Below, one piece after another: positions 9,119 through 16,792 of a stretch of DNA of 64,000 nt. Position numbers and translations under genes: made by a program. Below the pieces are notes generated by a model. It was not told the origin of the DNA. It made no database searches and was given only the letters and a program-made list of their open reading frames with translations. The DNA is from CAWUEX02 sp963921305 (lineage in GTDB: Bacteria > Pseudomonadota > Alphaproteobacteria > Rhodospirillales > Rhodospirillaceae): the NCBI GenBank assembly GCA_963921305.4, contig CAWUEX030000002.1, forward strand, positions 1,612,001-1,676,000, read 5' to 3'. Each line of letters opens with the position of its first letter. Position 1 is the stretch's first letter.

Positions 9119-9153
9119 CCCTGCGTCCTCCTCAGCTTGTTTGTGCTGGCGCC

Positions 9154-9831
9154 TTAGAACGGTTTCCACAGGCCGATTGCGCCGGCCAAAAAGACCAATC
9201 CCCATATGGTGAGGATGGGAATGCGGGTCGTCCAGAGTGCGCGCTTCATGATCGCTAGATCTTCCGGATTTTCACCTTCCGACATGACCCGGGCGTGGGC
9301 CGGACGGAACGGCGCCATGGTGGTGCGCGAGACGATGCCGCAAAACACCGTGCCTGCCCAGATGAGCAGCTTGGCAGCGAGCCAGTTGTCTTCGGTGATC
9401 CCGGCTCCCATGAAGGACATGATGGCGATAGCTGTAATGGCGATACCAATCACCCAGCGCATCGCCATATCGACCTTGCGCACGGAAGCGGTGTGTTGAT
9501 CGCTGCCCCAGCCAAGAAACAGCGCCAGCACGAAGTAGATCCACATGGCGGTGATGGCCCAGATCAGAACCAGCCATCCCATGCCCAGCTCATTGGGAAA
9601 CCAGCGCATGCTGCCCATGGTGAAGCCGAGGGCGATCACCAGCGGCATGCAGACCCGCGGGAACTGATCGAGCCAGTGATAGATTTTGATGGTGGCGGCG
9701 CGCGCTTCTTTTGTGAGTCCGGTCTTAAGCAGTTGTCCAGAGCCGTAGAACACGCCAAGGTCACCGCCGAGCCAGTACACAAAGCACAGCACGTGCCGAT
9801 AAAGCAGTATTTCGTAGAGACCGATTTCCAC
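9154..9831 (-). CDS. Integral membrane protein of unknown function
   Basis: The 225-residue protein has about five or six hydrophobic segments: around residues 5-25 (ILLYRHVLCFVYWLGGDLG), 55-72, 83-105, 123-143, 150-168 and 200-220. A conserved-looking histidine and glycine pair occurs in the first helix and a second His in IYHWLDQFPR, features also seen in quinone or heme membrane proteins, but no cofactor motif is clear. It is the first gene of the minus-strand block, 35 bp before the SDR gene, and its promoter should lie in 9832-9916. Function is not assigned. Confidence 0.7.
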   Translation of the reverse strand: MEIGLYEILLYRHVLCFVYWLGGDLGVFYGSGQLLKTGLTKEARAATIKIYHWLDQFPRVCMPLVIALGFTMGSMRWFPNELGMGWLVLIWAITAMWIYFVLALFLGWGSDQHTASVRKVDMAMRWVIGIAITAIAIMSFMGAGITEDNWLAAKLLIWAGTVFCGIVSRTTMAPFRPAHARVMSEGENPEDLAIMKRALWTTRIPILTIWGLVFLAGAIGLWKPF

Positions 9832-9856
9832 CCTGCATCCCCTTATCGTCTTATGG

Positions 9857-9885
9857 CGTGGCGGTTTGCGCGCTCAGCCGCCACG
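9857..9885. promoter_or_regulatory. 8-bp inverted repeat between divergent genes
   Basis: CGTGGCGG at 9857-9864 is the exact reverse complement of CCGCCACG at 9878-9885, with a 13-bp spacer. It sits between the minus-strand membrane protein gene (start 9831) and the first of four plus-strand Sel1-like genes (start 9917). The position fits an operator serving one or both promoters, or an untranslated-leader hairpin. No T-run follows on either strand, so it is not an intrinsic terminator. Confidence 0.35.
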
Positions 9886-9916
9886 GGGTATAGCATCCGC
9901 ATCAAAGGGGTCAAAG

Positions 9917-10504
9917 GTGCGCACAAAGCTCACGTTTATCGCTGTTCTCTTATGGATTGATTTCGCACCGGCTGCGCCTGCGATCACTGGCTGCGACCGA
10001 TTGGCTGCGAACCCGCCTGATCCAGATCGGGTCACGGCCGGAGTGCCGCGCAGCGAAGTCGATATCCCCGCCGCCATAGCGGCTTGCCGGCTTGCTGTTG
10101 ATACCGAACCGGATGTCGCCCGATTCTCTTATCAGCTTGGTCGTGTCCTATTTTACGATCAGCAGGTGGACCCTGCATTGGATGCGTTCGGTCGTGCCAT
10201 CGAGCAAGATTACCGCCAGGCGAAATTCTTAGTGGGCCTAATCATGACCCGTGGGTACGCCGGGGTGCCCGATGACATATGCCGAGTCGAAGAATTATGG
10301 CGCAGTGCGGCGCGCCAAGACCATGCCAACGCTCAGGTGAGCTATGTTGATCTCGCCCTGCAGGGGCGTTTTGACGCGTGCCCCGAAGCCGCTTCGCAGG
10401 ATGAGATGAATAAGTTTCTCGATGCCGCTGTTGATCAACTCGACTATGTCGGTGGATTGCTCATTGCCAACCTCAGGCGAGACCTGGGACACTCGGATCA
10501 ATAA
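9917..10504 (+). CDS. Secreted Sel1/TPR-like protein, paralogue A
   Basis: The most likely start is the GTG at 9917, 6 nt after AAGGGG, giving 195 residues with a signal peptide ending near PAAPA. The mature protein opens with GCDRLAANPPDPDRVTAGV, followed by an AACR helix, a TPR-like SYQLGRVLFYDQQ unit and a Sel1-like YRQAKFLVGLI...RSAARQDHANAQVSY unit. Four cysteines (in CDRLA, AAC, DICRVE and DAC) are shared with the three following genes and could form two disulfides in the periplasm. This is the most divergent copy. The CDRLA/DPDRV opening is known to me from alphaproteobacterial Sel1 or caspase-associated proteins, without a set function. Confidence 0.75.
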   Translation: MRTKLTFIAVLLWIDFAPAAPAITGCDRLAANPPDPDRVTAGVPRSEVDIPAAIAACRLAVDTEPDVARFSYQLGRVLFYDQQVDPALDAFGRAIEQDYRQAKFLVGLIMTRGYAGVPDDICRVEELWRSAARQDHANAQVSYVDLALQGRFDACPEAASQDEMNKFLDAAVDQLDYVGGLLIANLRRDLGHSDQ

Positions 10505-10535
10505 CAACCGCCAATATGCGGAAGGGACGGACCAC

Positions 10536-11147
10536 ATGCGCTATCTGATTGCTTTGATTTGTTGTGTGCTTGCTGCGGGCGCGGTTGCGCAAACACCGGA
10601 TCCCGAAGCGGTCACGGATTGTGACCGTCTCGCGTCGCACGGCTCTGATCCCGAGCGGGTCGCGCCGGGCGTCAGCCAATCGGGCATGCGCAAAGCCGCT
10701 GCTATCGCCGCGTGTTTGGCCGATACGGAGATGCAGCCCGAAAATCGCCGCCTGCGCTATTTGTTGGGGCGCGCGTATTTCTATTCCGGCCGTCCCGACG
10801 ACGCGATGCCCCACCTTATCTTTGCCGCCGAGGCCGGGCATCGTCAGGCCCAGTTCGTCTTGGGCTACATCTATGACGAAGGGTTGCAAGGCGTCGAACA
10901 GGACCGTTGCAAGACAGAGGCTCTCTGGCTGCGCTCGGCGCGCCAGGGCCGTTTCGCCGCATTGGTGAGTTATCCGCACCATGTCGTACGTGGGCAGTTT
11001 GACGACTGCGAGCTCGGCGCCAGTGCTGATGAAATGGAACGCTTTCTCGGAACCGCGAAGACGATGGCGTCCGACTACTACCGCCGCATGTGGACGGCGG
11101 ATGTGACAGAAGATTTTGCTGCTTATCGCGAAAGGACAGGACAATGA
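10536..11147 (+). CDS. Secreted Sel1/TPR-like protein, paralogue B
   Basis: The ATG at 10536 follows GGAAGG and opens a signal peptide ending at AGAVAQ; total 203 residues. The mature part starts DCDRLASHGSDPERVAPGV, then has LRYLLGRAYFYSG and GHRQAQFVLGYIYDEGLQGVEQ in pieces, with RSARQGRFAALVSY following. All four family cysteines are present (CDRLA, AAC, DRCKTE, DDC). It is closest by eye to paralogue C. The gene lies 31 bp after A and its stop overlaps the start of C in an ATGA, so coupled translation is likely. Likely periplasmic protein-interaction role; no enzyme motif. Confidence 0.78.
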   Translation: MRYLIALICCVLAAGAVAQTPDPEAVTDCDRLASHGSDPERVAPGVSQSGMRKAAAIAACLADTEMQPENRRLRYLLGRAYFYSGRPDDAMPHLIFAAEAGHRQAQFVLGYIYDEGLQGVEQDRCKTEALWLRSARQGRFAALVSYPHHVVRGQFDDCELGASADEMERFLGTAKTMASDYYRRMWTADVTEDFAAYRERTGQ

Positions 11148-11743
11148 ATAAGTTCACCGCACTTGTTGGACTCGCGTTTGCGTTTGCTGCGCACCCCGCC
11201 GCTGCCGAAGGCGATTTCATCACAGAGTGCGACATGCTGGTCTCCCATCCGGAAGATCCTGATCGGGTTGCACCGGGTGTGGACGATGTCTTGCTTTTTG
11301 CGGGCCGCGCGGCGTGTGAAGAAGCTGTATCTAAGGATCCCGAGAATCCCCGGTTGCGCTACCAGCTCGGCCGTGTGCTGTTTTACAGCGGCGATGCCTC
11401 TCAGTCGTTGCCGCACCTCGAGTTCGCGGCTGATGCTGACCACGAACAAGCTCAGTTCGTTCTCGGCTACATCACCGACGAAGGCTTTCAGGGCATCAAG
11501 AAGGACCCCTGCAAGGTCGAAGACCTGTGGGTGCGTTCCGCCCGCTTGGGCCGCTTTGCCGCACGTGTGAGTTATCCGCGTCATGTCGCCCACGGCAAAT
11601 TCGAAAGCTGCACGATCCAGGCGGATGCCGATGAAATTCATGGGTTTCTGACAGCCGCCAAGGATCAAGCCGCCGGATATTACCAGCAGCTTTTGGTCGC
11701 GGAGGTCATGAATACCTATGAGGCTTCTGACCATGCCAAGTAG
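11144..11743 (+). CDS. Secreted Sel1/TPR-like protein, paralogue C
   Basis: The 199-residue protein starts at the ATG overlapping the stop of B (ATGA). Signal peptide MNKFTALVGLAFAFAAHPAA, then ECDMLVSHPEDPDRVAPGV, LRYQLGRVLFYSGD, QAQFVLGYITDEGFQG and RSARLGRFAARVSYPRH. The four cysteines are in ECDML, AACEE, DPCKVE and ESC. The near-identical spacing of these motifs to B supports a recent local duplication. The 3' end runs 26 bp into the next gene. Probable periplasmic location; function unknown. Confidence 0.78.
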   Translation: MNKFTALVGLAFAFAAHPAAAEGDFITECDMLVSHPEDPDRVAPGVDDVLLFAGRAACEEAVSKDPENPRLRYQLGRVLFYSGDASQSLPHLEFAADADHEQAQFVLGYITDEGFQGIKKDPCKVEDLWVRSARLGRFAARVSYPRHVAHGKFESCTIQADADEIHGFLTAAKDQAAGYYQQLLVAEVMNTYEASDHAK

Positions 11744-12344
11744 TCTTCGCGCCCTCGCGCGGATTGCGGCGCTGGCGGCCGTGATGGCCGCCGCTCCGGC
11801 GTGGGCGGACGGTCACATCACCACATGTGATCGTCTCGCGGCGCATCCGGAAGACCCGGATAAAGTCGTACCCGGCGTCGCCACATCTGATGTCGACCTG
11901 CCGGCTGCGATCGCCGCCTGTGAAACAGCCATGAAGGCCGATCCAACCGACATGCGCGTGACCTATCAGCTCGCGCGGGTCTATTTCTATTCAGGCCGCA
12001 GTGCAGACGCCGTAGCAACCATGGAAAAAGCGGCTGAGGGCGGATACCGCCAAGCGCAGTTCGTCATGGGGGCGTTGATCACCAATAATCGCCCAGATGC
12101 TTCAGACAATGTTTGTGACGCCGAGCGCTGGTGGTTCGAGTCCGCCAAAAATGGCCGTCTTGCCGCCCAAGTATCTTACGTCCGTCACGTTACGAAAGGT
12201 CTGTTCGATGGTTGCACGTTGCGCGGGACGGCCGAGGATATGACGGGCTTTCTCGATAACCTGCGCGCCAATGGCAGCAACTATTATTTGCGGTTGTTGG
12301 TCGCCGACCTAACGGAAGATCTTGACGCATATCGCGCTCGATAA
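11718..12344 (+). CDS. Secreted Sel1/TPR-like protein, paralogue D
   Basis: This 208-residue copy begins inside the end of C (26-bp overlap), with a signal peptide ending PAWADG. The mature segment has TCDRLAAHPEDPDKVVPGV, then TYQLARVYFYSGRSADAV, YRQAQFVMGALI and FESAKNGRLAAQVSY. Cysteines are in TCDRL, AACET, NVCDAE and DGC, as in A-C. A start further downstream within the signal peptide cannot be excluded. It is the last of the four-gene array; the next gene, an MDR reductase, starts 45 bp later and may be read from the same transcript. Confidence 0.76.
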   Translation: MRLLTMPSSLRALARIAALAAVMAAAPAWADGHITTCDRLAAHPEDPDKVVPGVATSDVDLPAAIAACETAMKADPTDMRVTYQLARVYFYSGRSADAVATMEKAAEGGYRQAQFVMGALITNNRPDASDNVCDAERWWFESAKNGRLAAQVSYVRHVTKGLFDGCTLRGTAEDMTGFLDNLRANGSNYYLRLLVADLTEDLDAYRAR

Positions 12345-12389
12345 AATTCGCTCAAGGCTGTTTGAAACAGCCGCACACATGGGGATGAC

Positions 12390-13418
12390 ATGGCAGACCA
12401 GAACGTACAGATTCAACTTGCCCGCCAACCGGATGGGGAACCGCAGGTCAGCGACTTTCAAGTTGCGCAAACGGATATCCCATCGGCGGGGCCCGGCGAA
12501 TTTCTCGCCCGCAATATCTATCTCTCCCTCGATCCCTATATGCGCGGTGCGATTGCCGGGCGGCATATGGGCCACTCTCGTCTCAACCAGGGCGACCTCA
12601 TCGGCGGCCGTTGCGTCGCCCAGGTGATCGACTCTAAGCATGCCGACTATGCGGAGGGCGATTACATCGTCATTGAGTCCGGCTGGCAGCAGTACTGCGT
12701 CTCAGACGGTGGTGCCAAAGACGAAGTGCGCAAGCTCGACCCCAATGCCGGTCCGCTGTCCGCCGCACTCGGTGCTTTAGGTATGCCGGGTCTGACGGCC
12801 TGGGCCGGCGTCGAGCAGCTCGCAAAACCGGGCCTCGGCGACACGTTCGTCGTAACAGCCGCGGCGGGACCCGTCGGCGGCACTTCCGGGCAACTGGCCA
12901 AAGCCAAAGGGTGTCGCGCCGTCGGCATCGCCGGGTCCGACGAAAAGTGCCGCATCGTCGTCGAGGAGTATGGCTTCGATGCCTGCGTCAACTACAAAAA
13001 GGACAGCTGGATCGACGACCTGAAGACCGCGTGCCCGGACGGCATCGATGTGTACTTTGACAATGTCGGCGGTCCGGTGCTCGACACCATCACCCAGCAG
13101 CTCAATCTCTACGGCAAGATCGTCATGTGCGGCTTGGTGTCGCAATACAACCGCTCGTCCGATGGCGGATTCCACGGTCACAACATGGGGCCGTTTGTCG
13201 GCAAGCGGGCGCAGTTGTTGGGCTTGGTCGTTTACGACTACTACGACCGCATCAATGAGTTCCTCAAAGCTGCAGTCCCACTGGTCAAGGATGGGCGCCT
13301 CAAGTTCCACGAAGACCGCGCGGATGGACTTGAAAACGCCCCGGCCCACTTTGCCAAGCTGATGAGCGGACAAAACGTCGGCAAGGCCATGGTCGTCATA
13401 GGCCCCGAAGAGATTTAG
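12390..13418 (+). CDS. Zinc-independent MDR NADP-dependent oxidoreductase
   Basis: The 342-residue protein belongs to the MDR branch of leukotriene B4 12-hydroxydehydrogenase, CurA and 2-alkenal reductases. Signatures are YLSLDPYMRG near residue 50, ALGMPGLTAWAGVEQ, the dinucleotide loop AAAGPVGGTSGQLAK, the NADP-type GIAGSDEKC and YFDNVGGPVLD. The Cys and His ligands of zinc-dependent alcohol dehydrogenases are missing. Expected activity: NADPH-dependent reduction of an activated C=C bond in enones or enals. Eleven bases separate it from a close paralogue, so the two arose by tandem duplication and may form one operon. Confidence 0.88.
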   Translation: MADQNVQIQLARQPDGEPQVSDFQVAQTDIPSAGPGEFLARNIYLSLDPYMRGAIAGRHMGHSRLNQGDLIGGRCVAQVIDSKHADYAEGDYIVIESGWQQYCVSDGGAKDEVRKLDPNAGPLSAALGALGMPGLTAWAGVEQLAKPGLGDTFVVTAAAGPVGGTSGQLAKAKGCRAVGIAGSDEKCRIVVEEYGFDACVNYKKDSWIDDLKTACPDGIDVYFDNVGGPVLDTITQQLNLYGKIVMCGLVSQYNRSSDGGFHGHNMGPFVGKRAQLLGLVVYDYYDRINEFLKAAVPLVKDGRLKFHEDRADGLENAPAHFAKLMSGQNVGKAMVVIGPEEI

Positions 13419-13429
13419 CGGGTACGAAC

Positions 13430-14440
13430 GTGGCGGCAAATCTGCAAGTTCAGCTGGCCAAACAGCGTGACGGCCAGCTCGACGCCAGCGACTTTCGCAT
13501 CGCCGAAGCGCCGCTGCCGCGCCCGGACAAGGGGCAAATGCTGGTGCGGGCAGTGTACTTGTCGCTCGACCCCTACGTGCGCAAAGCCATGCGCGGCGAT
13601 CACCCGGGCCATGCCGTGTTGACAGAAGGCGACGTGATCTACGGCCGCAGTGTCTGCCGTGTGATCCGCAGCCATTGCGAGGACTTTCAGGCGGGCGATT
13701 ACGTTGTCGCCGAAACCGGATGGCAACAGCACGCCGCGATCGGGCTCGATAAAGTCGTGCAGCGGATCGACCCCGCCGCGGGGCCTTTATCCAGCGCCAT
13801 TGGTGCACTGGGTATGCCGGGGCTGACGGCTTGGGGCTCGGTCGAACATCTGGGCAAACCGGTTCTCGGTGAAACTCTGGTGGTGTCCGCCGCGGCGGGG
13901 CCGGTCGGCGGCTGTGTCGGTCAACTTGCGAAAATTCGGGGCGCGCGCGTGATCGGCATCGCCGGATCGCAAGAGAAATGCGATCTGGTCACCAAAACCT
14001 ATGGCTTCGATGCCTGCCTCAACTACAAGCAAGATGGCTGGCACGACGCTCTCAAAGCGGTTTGCCCGGACGGTGTCGATGTCTATCACGACAATGTCGG
14101 TGGCGCGTTTCTCATGTCCATGGCGCAGCATCTCTCACTCTATGCTCGGGTTGTGATGTGCGGGCGTCCAAATGACTATCACAGCCCAAAGTTCGATGGC
14201 GTTGGCCTCGGCCCGTTCATTGGCCGCCGCGCTAAAATGTTTGGCTTGGTCGTCTATGACTATGAGCCTGACTTTGATCACTATCTCGCGATGGCGTCGC
14301 GATGGTTGCGGGAAGGCCGTCTCAAAATCAAAGAAGACCGTGTCGACGGGATCGAAAAAGCCCCGGCCCACTTTCTCAAACTCATGCGCGGCGAAAACGT
14401 TGGCAAGGCCATCGTCGCCGTCGGTCCTGAAAAAGCTTAA
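13430..14440 (+). CDS. Second zinc-independent MDR oxidoreductase
   Basis: This 336-residue paralogue starts at a GTG (13430); the site upstream is weak. It shares YLSLDPYVRKAM, ALGMPGLTAWGSVEH, AAAGPVGGCVGQLAK, GIAGSQEKC and the C-terminal ENVGKAIVAVGPE with its neighbour, so cofactor and reaction type should be the same. The region around GLGPFIGRRAKMFGLVVYDYE differs in length and charge, which may alter substrate choice. It is followed 29 bp later by the DUF1330 gene, giving a three-gene plus-strand unit. Confidence 0.88.
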   Translation: MAANLQVQLAKQRDGQLDASDFRIAEAPLPRPDKGQMLVRAVYLSLDPYVRKAMRGDHPGHAVLTEGDVIYGRSVCRVIRSHCEDFQAGDYVVAETGWQQHAAIGLDKVVQRIDPAAGPLSSAIGALGMPGLTAWGSVEHLGKPVLGETLVVSAAAGPVGGCVGQLAKIRGARVIGIAGSQEKCDLVTKTYGFDACLNYKQDGWHDALKAVCPDGVDVYHDNVGGAFLMSMAQHLSLYARVVMCGRPNDYHSPKFDGVGLGPFIGRRAKMFGLVVYDYEPDFDHYLAMASRWLREGRLKIKEDRVDGIEKAPAHFLKLMRGENVGKAIVAVGPEKA

Positions 14441-14469
14441 CCCCTCACTTCACTTGTAAGGAGATCACT

Positions 14470-14772
14470 ATGACTGTTTATGTAATCGGCCAAGCGCGCG
14501 TCACCGACCCCGCCGGCTTCAAAAAATATTCAGAAACGGTTGCCGGTCTGGCCGCGGAATTCGGCGGGAAGCTTATCGGAGCTGGTGGCCCGGATGAAAA
14601 AACCGTGATCGAGGGCACGCAGTTTGAAGAAGGACGGATTGTGGTGTTCGAGTACCCGTCGCTTGAGGCGTACCAAAACTACGTCGCATCCGAGAAGTAT
14701 CAGGAAGGCAAAGGCTACCGCCTGAACTCCGGAACGCTTGATGTCGTGGTGGTGCCGGCAACCGGCAACTGA
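14470..14772 (+). CDS. DUF1330 family protein
   Basis: The 100-residue ferredoxin-like protein starts at 14470 after a strong AAGGAG at 8-nt spacing. Segments VYVIGQARVTDPAGFKKYSE, GGKLIGAGGPDE and GRIVVFEYPSLEAYQNYVAS follow the DUF1330 pattern, a dimeric alpha+beta barrel domain related to YCII and stress-response barrels. The biochemical role of the family is not established. It follows the two MDR genes and ends in a 22-bp convergent gap before the TRAP genes. Confidence 0.85.
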   Translation: MTVYVIGQARVTDPAGFKKYSETVAGLAAEFGGKLIGAGGPDEKTVIEGTQFEEGRIVVFEYPSLEAYQNYVASEKYQEGKGYRLNSGTLDVVVVPATGN

Positions 14773-14794
14773 TGTGGTGCCGCAGTTGGATGTG

Positions 14795-16108
14795 TTAGTC
14801 GATCAGGAACAGCGACAGCTGCGGCACAAACATCACGATGATCAGGCAAAAGATCATCAACAGGATGAACGGGATGACGCCCTTGACGATGGTCAGGAAG
14901 TCTTCCCGGAACGCCCCCATCGCAATGATGATATTCAAGCCCATAGGTGGCGTCAGATAACCGATCTCCAGGTTGACGATCATCATGATGCCGAAGTGGA
15001 TGGTGTCCATGCCGTAGTCCGCGGCCATCGGCGGCAGCAGCGGGCTGAGGATCAAAATTGCCGCGCCGATGTCGAGGAATAGCCCGACGGCCAGCAGCAA
15101 CAGGTTGGTCATCAGCAGGAATAGCAGCTTGGAGTCAATGAATGTCGTCATGAACTCGACAATGCGCCCGGGCACCTGTTCGTAAGTCATGAACACGTTC
15201 AGCGACAATGCGATGGCGAGGATCGGAAACAGACTGCCCAGCAGGGTCGAAGTCTCGCCCACCACGCGCCAAACCAAAACGCCGGATTCTTTAAACGTGC
15301 CCCCAAGTTCTGCGAACCGGCCTGTTACCAAGTTCCGAACACCGTGCTTGTGGGCGAAAATTTCAACCCCGAGCGCGGTGAGCACCGCTACGGCCGCAGA
15401 CTCGGTTGGGGTGAAATAGCCTGAATAAATGCCGCCGAGAATGACCACCGGGGTCATCAGCGCAAAGATGGCGCCGGTGAAGCTTCGCCAGATTTCCGCG
15501 CCATCCCACAGGTCGCCGCGTTTGCTCCAGTTGACCGTCATGGCGTAAAGGCTGAGGACGATCAGCAGCAGGGCTGCAGGGCCGGTTCCTGCCAGGAATA
15601 GATCGGCGATCGATTTCTGGGTCATCACCCCATACAGAATCAAGGGGATCGACGGAGGAATAATAATGCCCAAGGTCCCGCCCGCGCACAGCATGCCAAT
15701 GGCGAAGGGGCGGGAGTAGCCCTCTTGAATCAGCGCCGGATACATGATCGAGCCCACTGCCAGCAACGTTACGGCAGACGATCCGGAAATGGCGGCGAAC
15801 ACACCGCAAGACAATAGTCCGGCGATGGCCAGGCCGCCCGGTATGGGTTTGGTCAGCGCGCGCATCAGCAGAATCAGCCGCTCGGCAATGGAGCCTTGCG
15901 ACATGATAGAGCCGGCTAAAATGTACAGCGGAATCGACAGCAGGACTTCGCGGTTGGACGCATCCCACATGTCGTAGACGACGTTCATGATCTCGCCGCC
16001 GCCCCAGAAGTAATAGGCCCAGAACGTCGCCACCCCGAGGATGACGATGATGTTCATCCTTAGGATCAGCAGCGCGATGAGAATGACGGCGAGGAGCAAC
16101 CCGTTCAT
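14795..16108 (-). CDS. dctM: TRAP transporter large permease DctM
   Basis: The 437-residue protein has about 12 hydrophobic segments and classical DctM features: ILAGSIMSQGSIAERL, the conserved region GLLSCGVFAAISGSSAVTLL read in pieces, GMLCAGGTLGIIIPPSIPL and YFTPTESAAVAVL. It forms the Na+-coupled transport channel of a TRAP system for an organic anion. Its ATG overlaps the dctQ stop (ATGA), and the receptor gene dctP lies upstream, giving the order dctP-dctQ-dctM on the minus strand. Confidence 0.93.
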   Translation of the reverse strand: MNGLLLAVILIALLILRMNIIVILGVATFWAYYFWGGGEIMNVVYDMWDASNREVLLSIPLYILAGSIMSQGSIAERLILLMRALTKPIPGGLAIAGLLSCGVFAAISGSSAVTLLAVGSIMYPALIQEGYSRPFAIGMLCAGGTLGIIIPPSIPLILYGVMTQKSIADLFLAGTGPAALLLIVLSLYAMTVNWSKRGDLWDGAEIWRSFTGAIFALMTPVVILGGIYSGYFTPTESAAVAVLTALGVEIFAHKHGVRNLVTGRFAELGGTFKESGVLVWRVVGETSTLLGSLFPILAIALSLNVFMTYEQVPGRIVEFMTTFIDSKLLFLLMTNLLLLAVGLFLDIGAAILILSPLLPPMAADYGMDTIHFGIMMIVNLEIGYLTPPMGLNIIIAMGAFREDFLTIVKGVIPFILLMIFCLIIVMFVPQLSLFLID

Positions 16109-16680
16109 GAGCGGGTTTCTTTCTCGTAATCGCGCACACCGTCGGCGATATCCGCAGCTTCTCTGTCCGTCGCGATCTCGACTCCTTCAACCGCTTCGGG
16201 GGGAACAGGTCTGAGTTCAAGGAATATGCCGTACAGAGTGTGGCGAATGGCGACGAGACCGAAGCCGAGGACAATCACGCCCTGCACCGGCCAGATCGGC
16301 CAGCGCGTCACCGGGGCCACGTCTTTCAATTCGAAACTCTCCAACGCAACCTGAAACGCGACATAGGACATAAAGGCGCAGAAGATGGCAAAGCCGAACT
16401 CACCGATGCGATTGGCGGTGTCATCCCACCGGCGCAACAGTCCGTCAGCGAATTTGGGCCGGAAGTGTGTGCCGTTGGCCGAAGCCAGGGCAACGCCCAT
16501 ATAGGCAACGATGATCATGCCAATCACGCCATACTGCGGCGCGCCAAACCACCCGGAGCCGGTGATTTCACGTTGAAGCACGTCGCGGATGAGGACGTAT
16601 GCCATCACGAGAAACGCGAGAAAGCACAGGGTCTGCTCGAAAATGCCGAGGTAACGTAAAAAGGCCTTTGCAGCGCGCAA
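16105..16680 (-). CDS. dctQ: TRAP transporter small permease DctQ
   Basis: The open frame extends to 16887, but its first part overlaps the dctP 3' end and reads as non-coding. No in-frame ATG exists in the gap. The best start is TTG at 16680 after GGGG at 7-nt spacing, giving 191 residues, normal for DctQ; an earlier CTG is also possible. Hydrophobic helices lie at about residues 15-35, 49-68, 88-108 and 134-155, with the family segment LIRDVLQREITGSGWFG after helix 1. DctQ pairs with DctM in the membrane. The unusual start may lower its expression relative to its neighbours. Confidence 0.82.
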   Translation of the reverse strand: MRAAKAFLRYLGIFEQTLCFLAFLVMAYVLIRDVLQREITGSGWFGAPQYGVIGMIIVAYMGVALASANGTHFRPKFADGLLRRWDDTANRIGEFGFAIFCAFMSYVAFQVALESFELKDVAPVTRWPIWPVQGVIVLGFGLVAIRHTLYGIFLELRPVPPEAVEGVEIATDREAADIADGVRDYEKETRS

Positions 16681-16792
16681 GGCGGGTCCCCAAAAATCAA
16701 CTGTAATCAGTAGCGTTGGGCTGCATCTTATCCACTGCGCTGGGGGATGCAAACCGCATCGCCCCGCCCGAACAGGAAGTTGATAAGGGGGT

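Noticed and set aside
14777..14827. Inverted repeat GTGCCGCAG ... CTGCGGCAC between DUF1330 and dctM
   Set aside because: The loop is 33 bp, no T-run follows on either strand and the right arm lies inside dctM, so it is not convincing as a terminator.
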